DNA from: Luidia sarsii
Lineage: Eukaryota; Echinodermata; Asteroidea; Paxillosida; Luidiidae
Length of the DNA: 64,000 nt
Assembly (NCBI GenBank): GCA_949987565.1
Contig: OX465103.1
Location: forward strand, 2,611,511-2,675,510
Direction: 5' to 3'
Shown here: positions 39,601 to 43,514 of the stretch, in pieces
Position numbering within the stretch: position 1 is the first letter of the stretch
Layout: the number at the start of each line of letters is the position of its first letter
Program-made: the position numbers and the translations under genes
Notes under the pieces: model-generated
The model's database searches: none
The model's input: only the letters and a program-made list of their open reading frames with translations
Told to the model about the DNA's origin: nothing

Positions 39601-42227
39601 CAGTGCCTGCCCTTTTTTTTACGAATCCCTGGCTCAGGCGCCGGGCTCAGGGTCCGTCTCCGCCATCCCACGAAAAAAATCGGAACAAAATTCCCACCGA
39701 CGGTTTTGTCGCTGATGAATCTCAACAAGTTGGTTATTCTACTCAGCACTGAGTAGCCACCTAGAAACTGGAGTACAAATCGGCAGTCATAATCGAGGAT
39801 TGGCTCTAATTGGTCCAAATCTTCAAACATTCTGCCCCGGAGAAAGTCTAGAAAGTCCCCTCTCCCCCTCACAAATCCACCTACCTCCATGGCTTTAATA
39901 ATGGCAAGCTCCCTCGCAAAAAAAAGGTTAGTTCCCTTTGAGAAAGGTCCTGCTAGGATCAAATTTTCAGGCCCGCTAAATTTTGAGGATAGTTCCCTTT
40001 TGCTTGAAGTTGTATTAACATTCCCCGCACAAAACCACCTACCTCCATGGCTCTAATAATGGCAAGCTCCTCCGCAAAAAAAAAGGTTAGTTCCCTTTGA
40101 GAAAGGTCCTGCTAGGATCAAATTTTCAGGCCCGCTAAATTTTGAGGATAGTTCCCTTTTGCTTGAAGTTGTAGTAACATTCCTCGCACAAAACCACCTA
40201 CATCCATGGCTCTAATAATGGCAAGATCCCCCGCAAAAAAAAGGTTAGTTCCCTTTGAGAAAGGTCCTGCTAGGATCAAAAACGTCAGGCCCACTTAATT
40301 TTGAGGATAGTTTCCTTTTGCTTGAAGTTGTATTAACATTCCCAGCACAAAACCACCTACCTCCATGGCTCTAATAATGGCAAGCTCCCCCGCAAAAAAA
40401 AAGGTTAGTTCCCTTTGAGAAAGGTCCTGCTAGGATTGAATTTTCAGGCCCGCTAAATTTTGAGGATAGTTTCCTTTTGCTTGAAGTTGTAGTAACATTC
40501 CCCGCACAAAACCACCTACCTCCATGGCTCTAATAATGGCAAGCTGGCCCCACGAATTAAGGTTAGTCCCCTTTTGAGAAAGGTCCTGCTAGGATCAAAT
40601 TTTCAGGCCCGCTAAATTTTGAGGATAGTTCCCTTTTGCTTGAAGTTGTAGTAACATTCCCCGCACAAAACCACCTACCTCCATGGCTCTAATAATGGCA
40701 AGCGGGTCCCGCGAATTAAGGTTAGTTCCCTTTGAGAAAGGTCCTGCTACGATCCAAAACGTCAGGCCCACTAAATTTTGAGGATAGTTCCCTTTTGCTT
40801 GAAGTTGTAGTAACATTCCCCGCACAAAACCACCTACCTCCATGGCTCTAATAATGGCAAGCGGGCCCCGCGAATTAAGGTTAGTTCCCTTTGAGAAAGG
40901 TCCTGTTGGATCCAAAACGTCAGGCCCACTAAATTTTGAGGATAGTTTCCTTTTGGTGATATACAAAAATGTTGCAAACTGCTTACTGACTAAAATTACC
41001 AAAAAGTAAATCTAAAATTTAGTGGGCCTGACGTTTCGTGGGCCTGACGTTTCGATCCTAGCAGGACCTTTGAGAAAGGTCCTGCTAGGATCGAAACGTC
41101 AGGCCCACTAAATTTTAGATAGTTTCCTTTTGCTTGAAGTTGTAGTAACATTCCCCGCACAAAACCACCTACCTCCATGGCTCTCTTGATGACAAGTTCC
41201 CGCTGTTTCCTGAAGTGGTCAACTCCCTTTGGCAAGGACCCATAGCTGTGTGCAAAGAAGACCATTATGTTGAACATGATTCTCAACCATGTCTTTTTCG
41301 TAGGAGACCTATGATGAGAGCTCTCTCCAGCATCCAATTGGCAACAGCAACCACTACCAATGCCAATTGCTTGAACCAATTGCTTAGTACATTTAGCTTA
41401 CACACGGACACACACTTTCCCATTGGATAGATAACATTACTACCTACATGCACTGTGCATCATTCTTGTATGTAAATAAACTAAAGTCAAACTCACAAAG
41501 GAAAAACTGACTGGGATCTTTTGAACAAATTTAAAAATTGGCAAAGAAAACATATACTGGTCTGGGACTTGAACCCGAGACTTCTATATTAACGTACTAG
41601 TGCTGTTTTCTTTGCCAATTTTTCAATGTACAGTATATATATAAACTGGTGGAATAAAAAAAAGCCTACAATCTACTACAATCTACTAGGGCCTACTATT
41701 AGAACAAGTTTTACAGACTTTTAGTTTACAAAGTTTTATTGGAAACTTTCTCTGTCGAATTGTGTGACTTTTTTTTCTGTGCACATGAAAGTACGTACCA
41801 TGCACTCTCCGGATAAAAATGGGGGTTTGGACACATTTTGGGGGGTGTGGGGTTTATCGAGGTCAGGTTTTGGGGATCCAGTTTGTTTGCTCACGTCTAG
41901 GAGAAGTTGTATGGCCTGTTACAAGTTACAATGAGCAATGTAGTGTTTATCATTAAAGTAGGGCATTCGAGTTTTGATGAGTGGGAACTAAGATGCTTTG
42001 ATTAAAGGTGGCAGCTTTGGCCAAAATTTGATTATTTTTTTTGTGGGGGGGGTTGGGGTTGGGGGTTAATGTTTATTTCATCTCTACCTGGCCGTCTTGT
42101 GGCTGCCTCCTGTCATCTCATTCTCCTCCACGTCATTCTGGAGATCGGTCAGCTCCTTGGCCAGACCCTCCTCCAGGTTCCGGATCTTCTCCGTCCCTCC
42201 CACCTGGTACAGCTCCATGGAAGACAT
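55..42227 (-). CDS. CCDC162: CCDC162-like large coiled-coil protein, 29 coding exons, 3' end outside window
   Basis: Spliced gene on the minus strand, assembled from 29 exons (listed separately) whose translations read through. All 23 junctions between exons 1 and 24 have matching phases; exon 25 is truncated by the assembly gap; exons 25-29 are again mutually in phase. At least about 1,500 residues lie in the window and the last visible exon ends in a 5' splice site, so the protein continues to the left. The predicted chain is helical and mostly soluble with no signal peptide. Recognisable blocks are the N-terminal coiled coil (MSSMELYQ start), [34 protein letters not shown] and [20 protein letters not shown] match these from memory to the poorly characterised CCDC162/C6orf183 family, whose function is not established. 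A low-complexity acidic/Ala-rich exon (residues 212-353) and a basic stretch in exon 12 interrupt the helical parts. The family name is the uncertain part; the exon structure is well supported. Confidence 0.72.
484..1205. repeat. 25-bp minisatellite with 375-bp higher-order repeat
   Basis: About 29 copies of a 25-bp unit (cctgacccacatctgtggtc + tggag). Variant units recur in the same order 375 bp apart (for example tgacgcac at 671 and 1046), that is 15 units. Because 25 is not divisible by 3 and the unit lacks minus-strand stops, all three minus frames stay open; these are not genes. Confidence 0.95.
1255..1762. repeat. related minisatellite, variable 24-28-bp units
   Basis: Units built on ggtctggcaccctgaccca with variable linkers (cgcgt, aaagg, ataatgact). 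Longer blocks containing caacccaaaccaatgtctag recur three times. Probably a diverged extension of the adjacent 25-bp array. Confidence 0.85.
2030..2625. repeat. 38-bp minisatellite, array A
   Basis: About 15 copies of a 38-bp unit (cctaccctatcacccacaag + aacccactccttcccagt) in the intron between exons 28 and 29. Confidence 0.95.
2640..3046. other. AT-rich intron stretch, nothing recognised
   Basis: Between array A and the MITE-like element. No open frame, repeat array or RNA gene was recognised. Confidence 0.6.
3047..3993. mobile_element. MITE-like element with inverted ends and 159-bp internal repeats
   Basis: Ends are inverted copies of ctcttgtcaaaaag.catcgg. Inside are two full 159-bp units (starting 3047 and 3206) and a third interrupted by another transposon (3449-3886). 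The right end lies within about 10 bp of the exon 28 5' splice site. No coding capacity; no target-site duplication resolved. Confidence 0.75.
3449..3886. mobile_element. non-autonomous DNA transposon, copy 1 (nested)
   Basis: 438 bp bounded by perfect 12-bp inverted ends CAGGCATGCAAC / GTTGCATGCCTG and a 6-bp direct duplication GATTGT (3443-3448, 3887-3892). It interrupts the host element, which reads on contiguously if it is removed. A 6-bp duplication fits few superfamilies (IS3EU- or Dada-like are possibilities). No transposase frame. Confidence 0.88.
4005..4342 (-). CDS. CCDC162: CCDC162-like exon 28
   Basis: Reads [20 protein letters not shown], then [20 protein letters not shown] and ends WRAYIGK; 112 codons plus two bases. 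Acceptor cacccag sits at the end of an approximately 900-nt polypyrimidine tract. Donor gtgagt lies only a few bases from the end of a MITE-like element. Confidence 0.86.
4345..5235. repeat. about 890-bp purine tract (polypyrimidine in gene sense)
   Basis: Nearly pure G/A on the plus strand (gagggagagggagaaag) with gaca units near 5160. On the coding strand it is an approximately 890-nt polypyrimidine tract ending directly at the exon 28 3' splice site. Mirror-like composition suggests triplex (H-DNA) potential. Confidence 0.93.
5385..6335. repeat. 38-bp minisatellite, array B
   Basis: About 25 copies of the same 38-bp unit as 2030-2625, some shortened to 36-37 bp, in the intron between exons 27 and 28. 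The array ends about 10 bp from the exon 27 donor. Confidence 0.95.
6349..6472 (-). CDS. CCDC162: CCDC162-like exon 27
   Basis: Reads [20 protein letters not shown] and ends NPTDPQQ. Acceptor atcctcag, donor gtaagc, with a 38-bp minisatellite beginning directly beyond the donor. Confidence 0.86.
6905..7490. repeat. 38-bp minisatellite family interleaved with SINE heads
   Basis: Shorter runs of the cacccacaagaacccactcc unit alternate with three tRNA-like segments, in the intron between exons 26 and 27. It is the third of three consecutive introns holding this minisatellite. Confidence 0.85.
7576..7797 (-). CDS. CCDC162: CCDC162-like exon 26
   Basis: Reads [20 protein letters not shown], then [20 protein letters not shown] and ending LGCSKA. 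Acceptor cctcag is preceded by a very long polypyrimidine tract; donor gtctgt is weak. Confidence 0.84.
7801..8490. repeat. about 690-bp purine tract before exon 26
   Basis: Rich in ggagga/gaagagg on the plus strand; again a polypyrimidine tract on the coding strand, ending at the exon 26 acceptor. Confidence 0.92.
8495..8920. other. intron, nothing recognised
   Basis: Unique-looking intron sequence between the purine tract and exon 25. Confidence 0.5.
8923..9076 (-). CDS. CCDC162: CCDC162-like exon 25 (5' part lost in assembly gap)
   Basis: Reads [20 protein letters not shown] and ends KKGLLTNPR with donor gtaaag. The right boundary shown is the gap edge; the 3' splice site and possibly a few codons are inside the 200-N gap at 9077-9276. 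Its terminal AG joins G of exon 26 to make Arg. Confidence 0.82.
9077..9276. other. assembly gap (200 N)
   Basis: Exactly 200 N, a conventional gap size. It removes the 3' splice site of exon 25 of the CCDC162-like gene. Confidence 0.99.
9300..9454 (-). CDS. CCDC162: CCDC162-like exon 24
   Basis: Residues about 1090-1141, reading [20 protein letters not shown] and ending DDTNVDR. Donor gtacgg. The acceptor (tcggcag) is chosen mainly by phase and has a weak pyrimidine tract, so the 5' boundary could shift. Confidence 0.8.
9700..9790. mobile_element. pLTR/hammerhead arm fragment
   Basis: Matches gcaaactgcttactgactaa...gggcctgacgtttcgatcctagcaggacctttctc, the inverted arm of the Penelope-like family at 38830-39570, in minus orientation. 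Confidence 0.65.
9800..10088. other. AT-rich intron, nothing recognised
   Basis: Low-complexity A/T-rich sequence without arrays or frames. Confidence 0.5.
10089..10145. repeat. (TATC)n microsatellite
   Basis: About 14 tetranucleotide units with single substitutions. Confidence 0.95.
10270..10329 (-). CDS. CCDC162: CCDC162-like exon 23
   Basis: Residues 1070-1089: the 20 codons [20 protein letters not shown]. Phase 0 at both ends; acceptor cctacag, donor gtacgg. Confidence 0.84.
10635..10787. mobile_element. small MITE with TTAA duplication
   Basis: 153 bp with inverted ends CTCTTTC..ACGG / CCGT..GAAAGAG, flanked by TTAA on both sides (10631-10634, 10788-10791). The interior repeats ccgatacatcggctcg twice. 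TTAA targets suggest piggyBac or Kolobok ancestry. Confidence 0.75.
11780..12300. repeat. 35-40-bp minisatellite inside the hAT-like element
   Basis: Units built on cacgcggtcccgaatcccg and, later, acgtggtcccgaatcccacg. Long frames across it are repeat artefacts. Confidence 0.85.
12300..12770. repeat. approximately 50-bp minisatellite inside the hAT-like element
   Basis: Units containing gtaccgaatccgct, catgcaatacacgaacccca and ccccacacaacg. Confidence 0.85.
12790..13060. repeat. 35-bp minisatellite inside the hAT-like element
   Basis: About eight units of cgagccaaatacccggttcc + aaagctgggacactt; the ccggttcc word is shared with the element's subterminal region. Confidence 0.9.
14244..14421. 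mobile_element. palindromic hammerhead-arm element (178 bp)
   Basis: Two inverted arms (gggcctgacgtttcgatcct / aggatcgaaacgtcaggccc) meet at a short loop. Flanked by the 11-bp direct duplication aagcacatttt (14233-14243, 14422-14432). Same arm family as the Penelope-like element at 38830-39570. Confidence 0.85.
14508..14654 (-). CDS. CCDC162: CCDC162-like exon 22
   Basis: Residues 1021-1069, reading [20 protein letters not shown] and ending WSRLLE. Phase 0 at both ends; acceptor cctgcag, donor gtaagg. Confidence 0.88.
14830..15170. repeat. degenerate cagacagata repeats
   Basis: Loose array of cagacaga/gatagaca words leading into the hexanucleotide array. No coding potential. Confidence 0.75.
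15180..15690. repeat. (GGCAGA)n hexanucleotide array
   Basis: About 80 hexamers, some agacagag variants, in the intron between exons 21 and 22. Open frames are artefacts. Confidence 0.95.
15795..15968 (-). CDS. CCDC162: CCDC162-like exon 21
   Basis: Residues 963-1020, reading [20 protein letters not shown] and ending SNQIQRD. Phase 0 at both ends; acceptor ctttcag chosen by phase, donor gtgagt. Confidence 0.86.
16233..16452. mobile_element. hammerhead foldback element (15-bp TSD)
   Basis: Inverted arms (aaggtttgcggtg, ggtctcttaaaggaagaggt) around a core CTGATGA..ggccag..ctggtc..AAAACGTC. Flanked by a 15-bp direct duplication ttaaattttcaagag (16218-16232, 16453-16467). The long duplication fits target-primed retrotransposition rather than cut-and-paste. 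Confidence 0.85.
16799..16889 (-). CDS. CCDC162: CCDC162-like exon 20
   Basis: Residues 932-962, reading [20 protein letters not shown] and ending ALAQVYN. Acceptor gtttgcag was chosen over an internal cag because only it matches the phase of exon 19. Donor gtaagc. Confidence 0.85.
17713..18191. mobile_element. MITE with AGCYGCGTTTCCACTGGACT ends
   Basis: Inverted ends at 17713 and 18191. The interior contains several rearranged copies of tttccactggact and cggttaaa words. No duplication resolved. Confidence 0.7.
18205..18831. repeat. 25-bp minisatellite next to exon 19 donor
   Basis: About 25 units of aaaatgaatatgcacggggg + acctt, some 26 bp, ending about 18 bp from the exon 19 5' splice site. 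Confidence 0.95.
18849..18961 (-). CDS. CCDC162: CCDC162-like exon 19
   Basis: Residues 895-932, reading [20 protein letters not shown] and ending PVSINIS. Acceptor aaccacag, donor gtgata (non-optimal). A 25-bp minisatellite starts within about 20 bp of the donor. Confidence 0.86.
19264..19352 (+). mobile_element. tRNA-derived SINE
   Basis: A-box-like tagctcagatgg and B-box-like gggttcaagtccc, followed by the family tail tcttctttgccaattttt. Anticodon arm degenerate, so not a functional tRNA gene. Confidence 0.75.
19365..19700 (+). mobile_element. 3' end of a Penelope-like element
   Basis: Begins at aacatccaggagggtaataa (the end of the GIY-YIG frame in 38830-39570) and runs through the same pyrimidine-rich 3' region into the hammerhead arm tttgagaaaggtcctgctag. 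Confidence 0.75.
19708..20034. mobile_element. hammerhead foldback element
   Basis: Long inverted arms from ctaaataaataagacttaag to its complement, with a two-part centre containing ggccagagcatactgg words. No direct duplication found; a degenerate GGAA replaces GAAA in the core. Confidence 0.72.
20104..20304 (-). CDS. CCDC162: CCDC162-like exon 18
   Basis: Residues 828-894, reading [20 protein letters not shown] and ending SLLDQQ. Phase 0 at both ends; acceptor cctcag, donor gtagag. Confidence 0.88.
20530..20705. repeat. cagatagacagagaccgaa repeats
   Basis: Short degenerate array in the intron between exons 17 and 18. Confidence 0.75.
20813..20923 (-). CDS. CCDC162: CCDC162-like exon 17
   Basis: Residues 791-827, reading [20 protein letters not shown] and ending LDNKRQ. 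Phase 0 at both ends; acceptor gtctcag, donor gtcagt. Confidence 0.87.
21180..21370. repeat. degenerate gagtcacaag/gaggttgagt repeat
   Basis: Four to five loose copies of an approximately 40-bp unit (cagaggttgagtctcaa..gagtcacaag). Confidence 0.7.
21564..21678 (-). CDS. CCDC162: CCDC162-like exon 16
   Basis: Residues 752-790, reading [20 protein letters not shown] and ending GRRKQ. Acceptor tttccag, donor gtacgg. Confidence 0.86.
21950..22495. repeat. 90-bp tandem satellite, six copies
   Basis: Unit gactgataccagggactgtg..catgcattcagct-like, exactly 90 bp, so one frame stays open (30 codons per unit); considered non-coding. Also matches positions 1-40. Confidence 0.93.
22490..22650. mobile_element. 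diverged foldback-arm fragment
   Basis: Contains gagttaccggctc..ttcttgaaa..atggcgtcactgcaaac, a diverged version of the foldback arm. No duplication seen. Confidence 0.45.
22710..22847 (-). CDS. CCDC162: CCDC162-like exon 15
   Basis: Residues 706-752, reading [20 protein letters not shown] and ending ALDDLK, with [14 protein letters not shown] between. Acceptor attgtcag, donor gtgagt. Confidence 0.88.
23148..23395. repeat. 17-bp minisatellite
   Basis: About 15 units of agctaagcgtgaaaacc, seeded within a dispersed repeat beginning cagtttcatagagtcgctt that also occurs at 14040 and 33333. Confidence 0.92.
23576..23674 (-). CDS. CCDC162: CCDC162-like exon 14
   Basis: Residues 673-706, with a Gly-rich loop ([10 protein letters not shown]) then [13 protein letters not shown]. 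Acceptor ctctgcag, donor gtaagc. Confidence 0.86.
23680..25330. other. intron with CRE octamers and a dispersed repeat
   Basis: Part of the 2.2-kb intron between exons 13 and 14. Contains three TGACGTCA octamers and a dispersed segment (24755-24915) related to 62355-62495. No gene evidence. Confidence 0.55.
24228..24552. promoter_or_regulatory. three TGACGTCA (CRE) octamers in about 320 bp
   Basis: Full CRE palindromes occur near 24232, 24398 and 24544. They may reflect a dispersed repeat rather than regulation. A fourth lies near 20976. Confidence 0.35.
25335..25505 (-). mobile_element. tRNA-derived SINE, copy 1
   Basis: On the minus strand, agctcggtggtccagtggtt with B-box gcgggttcgaattccgc and a nearly closed acceptor stem; the tail contains caccgggcaaagcactgag. 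A duplicate follows at 25585. Confidence 0.72.
25585..25760 (-). mobile_element. tRNA-derived SINE, copy 2 (degenerate head)
   Basis: Shares the tail (gcccggtgcctgat, ctcgacgtgacaaacactgg) and B-box (cgggtttgaatcccgcc) with 25335-25505. Confidence 0.68.
25840..25937 (-). CDS. CCDC162: CCDC162-like exon 13
   Basis: Residues 641-673, reading [20 protein letters not shown] and ending QKRS. This block is the clearest family signature I recognise. Acceptor ccggcag, donor gtaggc. Confidence 0.88.
26215..26884. repeat. pyrimidine tract on plus strand, directly after exon 12 donor
   Basis: About 670 bp of ctctcc/cttcctctcc. In gene sense it is purine-rich (gagggag) and begins at the exon 12 5' splice site, opposite in polarity to the tracts before exons 26 and 28. 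Confidence 0.92.
26885..27167 (-). CDS. CCDC162: CCDC162-like exon 12
   Basis: Residues 546-640. Includes [20 protein letters not shown], a basic/acidic stretch ([16 protein letters not shown]) that could be nuclear-localising or simply disordered, and [20 protein letters not shown] at the end. Acceptor acccag, donor gtgagg followed by a long purine-rich intron start. Confidence 0.86.
27322..27467 (-). CDS. CCDC162: CCDC162-like exon 11
   Basis: Residues 498-546, reading [20 protein letters not shown] and ending YASPDLYNG. Acceptor gcctgcag, donor gtaaaa. Its 3' splice site and first codons are duplicated several times in the upstream intron (27468-28215). Confidence 0.87.
27468..28215. repeat. 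array seeded from exon 11 acceptor region
   Basis: Five to six copies of an approximately 137-140-bp unit. Each contains, in gene sense, a splice-acceptor-like ctctcgcttgcag followed by agagtccaagatgccctgaa, almost identical to the start of exon 11, then a gtgagtg-rich spacer. Confidence 0.88.
28270..28381 (-). CDS. CCDC162: CCDC162-like exon 10
   Basis: Residues 460-497, reading [20 protein letters not shown] and ending FFSVNDIN. Acceptor aattcag, donor gtgagt. Charged and helical. Confidence 0.87.
28495..29250. repeat. 21-bp minisatellite
   Basis: About 36 units of gaggtctcggtcttgggcat + t in the intron between exons 9 and 10. The unit is divisible by 3, which leaves long meaningless frames. 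Two residual units lie at 29555-29605 across exon 9. Confidence 0.95.
29432..29514 (-). CDS. CCDC162: CCDC162-like exon 9
   Basis: Residues 433-460, reading [20 protein letters not shown] and ending PFIKLK. Acceptor tttttcag, donor gtgagt. Confidence 0.86.
29640..29992 (-). pseudogene. LINE reverse-transcriptase C-terminal remnant
   Basis: Minus-strand translation reads [20 protein letters not shown], then [19 protein letters not shown], a stop codon, then [20 protein letters not shown] and LLRIPWT. These are hallmarks of the end of the RT domain and following region of RTE-like LINE polyproteins. An in-frame TAG and missing upstream domains show it is dead. It lies in the intron between exons 8 and 9, in host sense. 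Confidence 0.85.
30067..30192 (-). CDS. CCDC162: CCDC162-like exon 8
   Basis: Residues 391-432, reading [20 protein letters not shown] and ending TYDKLE. Phase 0 at both ends; acceptor cttcag, donor gtgggt. Confidence 0.87.
30380..30555 (+). mobile_element. Penelope-like GIY-YIG fragment
   Basis: Contains cttgtagagtttgtaatgtt, tatgttggcgagacca and aaaaccggtaaaatggacg, matching the GIY-YIG region of 38830-39570, with frame disruptions. Confidence 0.7.
30555..30828 (+). repeat. 87-bp tandem repeat derived from the Penelope-like ORF
   Basis: Three copies of 87 bp translating to [20 protein letters not shown] + [10 protein letters not shown] local amplification of the element's C-terminal coding segment, ending directly at the exon 7 5' splice site. 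Confidence 0.85.
30830..30942 (-). CDS. CCDC162: CCDC162-like exon 7
   Basis: Residues 353-390, reading [20 protein letters not shown] and ending SCYGIHA. Acceptor cttgtag, donor gtgagt. A retroelement-derived 87-bp repeat abuts the donor. Confidence 0.86.
30985..31480. repeat. ctaagca..caaatg dispersed and tandem repeat
   Basis: Many irregular copies of gcactaagcacacaaatg in two blocks (30985-31075, 31240-31400). Related to the cgcttaagcgtgaaaa repeat elsewhere. Confidence 0.7.
31490..32446. other. intron, nothing recognised
   Basis: Middle of the 4.3-kb intron between exons 6 and 7. Short random frames only. Confidence 0.5.
32459..32699. mobile_element. hammerhead foldback element (12-bp TSD)
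   Basis: Inverted arms (ggtttgcggtgacaccatg, gtgagtaagtgtggttctga) and a right tail ctcaccatgcaaaccttcaa. Flanked by the 12-bp duplication gggatagcaata (32447-32458, 32700-32711). The right tail is present and the left end truncated, as in 5'-truncated retroelements. Confidence 0.85.
33491..33915. repeat. 85-bp tandem repeat, five copies
   Basis: Unit starting ctaaacgtttgaaatgttca, period exactly 85 bp, copies nearly identical, so recently amplified. Confidence 0.95.
34310..34520. repeat. approximately 67-bp tandem repeat, three copies
   Basis: Unit gttgagctacaatgcatcgt..aaggctttgtgaaatccacc; the gtgaaatccacccc part is also dispersed elsewhere (13957, 17066). Confidence 0.85.
34560..35220. 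other. intron, nothing recognised
   Basis: AT-rich sequence upstream (in gene sense, downstream) of exon 6 with no array or frame of note. Confidence 0.5.
35271..35694 (-). CDS. CCDC162: CCDC162-like exon 6 (low-complexity exon)
   Basis: Residues 212-353. Starts [20 protein letters not shown], then an acidic run ([10 protein letters not shown]), a Pro/Arg-rich part, a second acidic run ([20 protein letters not shown]) and a poly-Ala end. Acceptor actcag, donor gtcaga. Much longer and more GC-rich than its neighbours; probably a disordered linker and likely variable between species. Confidence 0.8.
35737..36441. mobile_element. compound hammerhead foldback element, 705 bp
   Basis: Left arm in one orientation and four tandem right arms in the other, each containing catactggtcgaaacgt and caggttcttttcagaacc. 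Flanked by a 10-bp duplication ataaatggat (35727-35736, 36442-36451). Tandem arms suggest reverse transcription of a multimeric or rolling transcript. Confidence 0.82.
36661..36800 (+). mobile_element. single hammerhead arm
   Basis: ctcCTGATGA c ggccag..ctggac GAAACGTC gag, followed by the standard arm to ccgcaaaccttcctata. Both hammerhead boxes are intact; one stem II pair is mismatched. Confidence 0.75.
36986..37169 (-). CDS. CCDC162: CCDC162-like exon 5
   Basis: Residues 150-211, including [20 protein letters not shown] and [19 protein letters not shown]. Acceptor gacacag, donor gtgggt. This is one of the two blocks that most strongly recall the CCDC162 family. Confidence 0.88.
37245..37431. 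mobile_element. foldback MITE with approximately 43-bp inverted ends, copy 1
   Basis: Ends cgcag.ggctgttgttacgg and its complement enclose a small second hairpin (ttgaaccagtctattagctg). Same element as 43008-43195. Confidence 0.85.
37904..38028 (-). CDS. CCDC162: CCDC162-like exon 4
   Basis: Residues 109-150, including [20 protein letters not shown] and ending YQKRLV. Acceptor gggcag, donor gtaagt, ending with two bases of a Val codon completed by exon 5. Confidence 0.87.
38309..38402 (+). mobile_element. tRNA-derived SINE
   Basis: ggatagctccggtggtgaga and B-box ctggttcgagtcccag, tail tgattttctttgccattttt. Confidence 0.75.
38689..38799 (-). CDS. CCDC162: CCDC162-like exon 3
   Basis: Residues 72-108, reading [20 protein letters not shown] and ending LPLILHQ. 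Phase 0 at both ends; acceptor cgtatag, donor gtgatg. Confidence 0.85.
38830..39570 (+). mobile_element. Penelope-like element remnant with GIY-YIG frame and inverted hammerhead arms
   Basis: 741 bp flanked by a 13-bp duplication aatgaccaaaaga (38817-38829, 39571-39583). Left arm: inverted cctgacgtttcgatcctagc. Middle: plus-strand translation [16 protein letters not shown], then PVGYHFN and, in another frame, [20 protein letters not shown] and [12 protein letters not shown], typical of the GIY-YIG C-terminal region of Penelope-like elements, frame-broken. Right arm: direct tttgagaaaggtcctgctag + gatcgaaacgtcagg. No reverse transcriptase is present. Confidence 0.85.
39880..41172. repeat. approximately 158-bp array fusing exon 2 tail, its 5' splice site and a hammerhead arm
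   Basis: Seven to eight units. In gene sense each carries cttgccattattagagccat + ggag followed by gtaggtgg (one copy altered), matching the last 24 nt and donor of exon 2, joined to a copy of the pLTR arm (tcctagcaggacctttctca). Some units have an ag directly before the 24 nt. A separate palindromic element is inserted at 40956-41117. Confidence 0.9.
40956..41117. mobile_element. palindromic hammerhead-arm element (162 bp)
   Basis: Inverted arms around ggacctttgagaaaggtcc. Flanked by a 15-bp duplication gatagtttccttttg (40941-40955, 41118-41132), which shows it inserted into the exon-derived array after that had formed. Confidence 0.86.
41173..41245 (-). CDS. CCDC162: CCDC162-like exon 2
   Basis: Residues 47-71, reading [19 protein letters not shown] and ending RAME. 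Acceptor gcacacag, donor gtaggt. This block resembles a conserved N-terminal segment of the family. Its last 24 nt and donor are repeated in the adjacent downstream intron (39880-41172). Confidence 0.85.
41533..41622 (-). mobile_element. tRNA-derived SINE
   Basis: Minus strand: B-box tcgggttcaagtcccag, tail ttttctttgccaattttt. Confidence 0.68.
42088..42227 (-). CDS. CCDC162: CCDC162-like exon 1 (start codon exon)
   Basis: Residues 1-47 from ATG at 42227-42225. The reading begins [20 protein letters not shown] and ends before donor gtagag (42087-42082), leaving AG, which joins C of exon 2 to give Ser. A 3' splice site (gagccag) lies 2 nt before the ATG, so 5' UTR exons may lie further right. 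Helical and charged, consistent with an N-terminal coiled coil. Confidence 0.75.
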
Positions 42228-42870
42228 TGCTGGCTCAGTGGTGGGCAGACGGACGGCATCAATAGGGGGCACAGGCAGCACAGGCTTCCCTCCTCTCCCT
42301 TCTCAGGCCCCACCCCGAGAGGCTAGAGGCGGACGGTCCACAAGGCGTGAAAGGCGCGTCTTCAGCACATACCGGTACTCTGCCAGATTGAATCAAATAG
42401 AATCGAACTGAATTGAATGGAATGGAAACAGGAATCTTGGAATGGGTCATCATATATTTCACGCAGCCAAAAGCCTGGTTGCAAAATGGGCATTTTACAG
42501 CATAATTAACATTGAAACATTAAAAAAAAAATTAAAAAATTTGAAACAATTTAAAATTTTATTAAAGATCACATCATTCATTATTGCAAGCAAATAATTA
42601 TAATGTGGTAAACAGTACTAAAGTTCCACTGCAAGTTTCTATGTGATCTCTGCAAAAAAAAAATGTGGCAAGGAGTGTTGAATGAATGAACATTGTGACA
42701 TTGTAATTTGTATGTAAATCTCTGATAATATTTAGGTGGCCTGATGTTTCAGTCCTAGCAGTAGCAAAGGCAGAATACCCTCTTCATTCATCTTCGACTT
42801 ACTTAGTAATTAGTAACTTAGCCTTTTGTCTTAGGCAATGGCATTGGCATCAATAATATATACATTTATA

Positions 42871-42982
42871 GTCCGAGTAACTTGGACCCTTACAATCGGC
42901 CTTTCAAAATTTTAAAATTTTAAAATTTAAAAAAAGGGCGATTGTAATGTAAGGGTCCAAGCATGGTCCAAGTTACTCGGAC
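42871..42982. mobile_element. small hairpin MITE, TA-flanked
   Basis: Inverted ends GTCCGAGTAACTTGGACCCT with TA on both sides; A/T-rich loop. Tc1/mariner-like by target. Confidence 0.7.
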
Positions 42983-43007
42983 TAATACGTTTATAACTTT
43001 CGTATTT

Positions 43008-43195
43008 CGCAGTGGCTGTTGTTACGGCAGTCGTCCGTGTGGTTCCCTGACTTGATTGTATTTCGTCAGCATTGCAGGCTGGTTGAACCAGTCTATTAGC
43101 TGATAGTCTGGTTCCAAGAGCTAAACATCCTGACAAATACTGTTAAGTCAGGGAACCACACGGACGACTGCCGTAACATTACAACAGCCACTGCG
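43008..43195. mobile_element. foldback MITE with approximately 43-bp inverted ends, copy 2
   Basis: Same structure as 37245-37431 with arms cgcagtggctgttgttacgg.. nearly perfect. Confidence 0.88.
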
Positions 43196-43514
43196 TTCAT
43201 ATTTATTTCGTGATTTTCATTGAAAGCGAATTATGTTCCTAAGCTATAGATGGAGACTTTTCCTAATAAAATATTAATAGGACATCAATGCTGAAGGCAG
43301 ACCCGTACACAGGGCCCCTATCCTCGGTCCAGTCTCATGATGAGGGGATCTGTCCAGTCTACACCACTGTGGTCTACACGGTCTAGCCTGACGCATACTA
43401 CTACTACTAGTACTAGTAGTACTACTATAACTTAGTACTCACCTGCCGTAAACATTGGGAATTAAGTTTACAAATTCAACCTCATCTCACAAGAAAGTAG
43501 TAAGTAATACCAGT

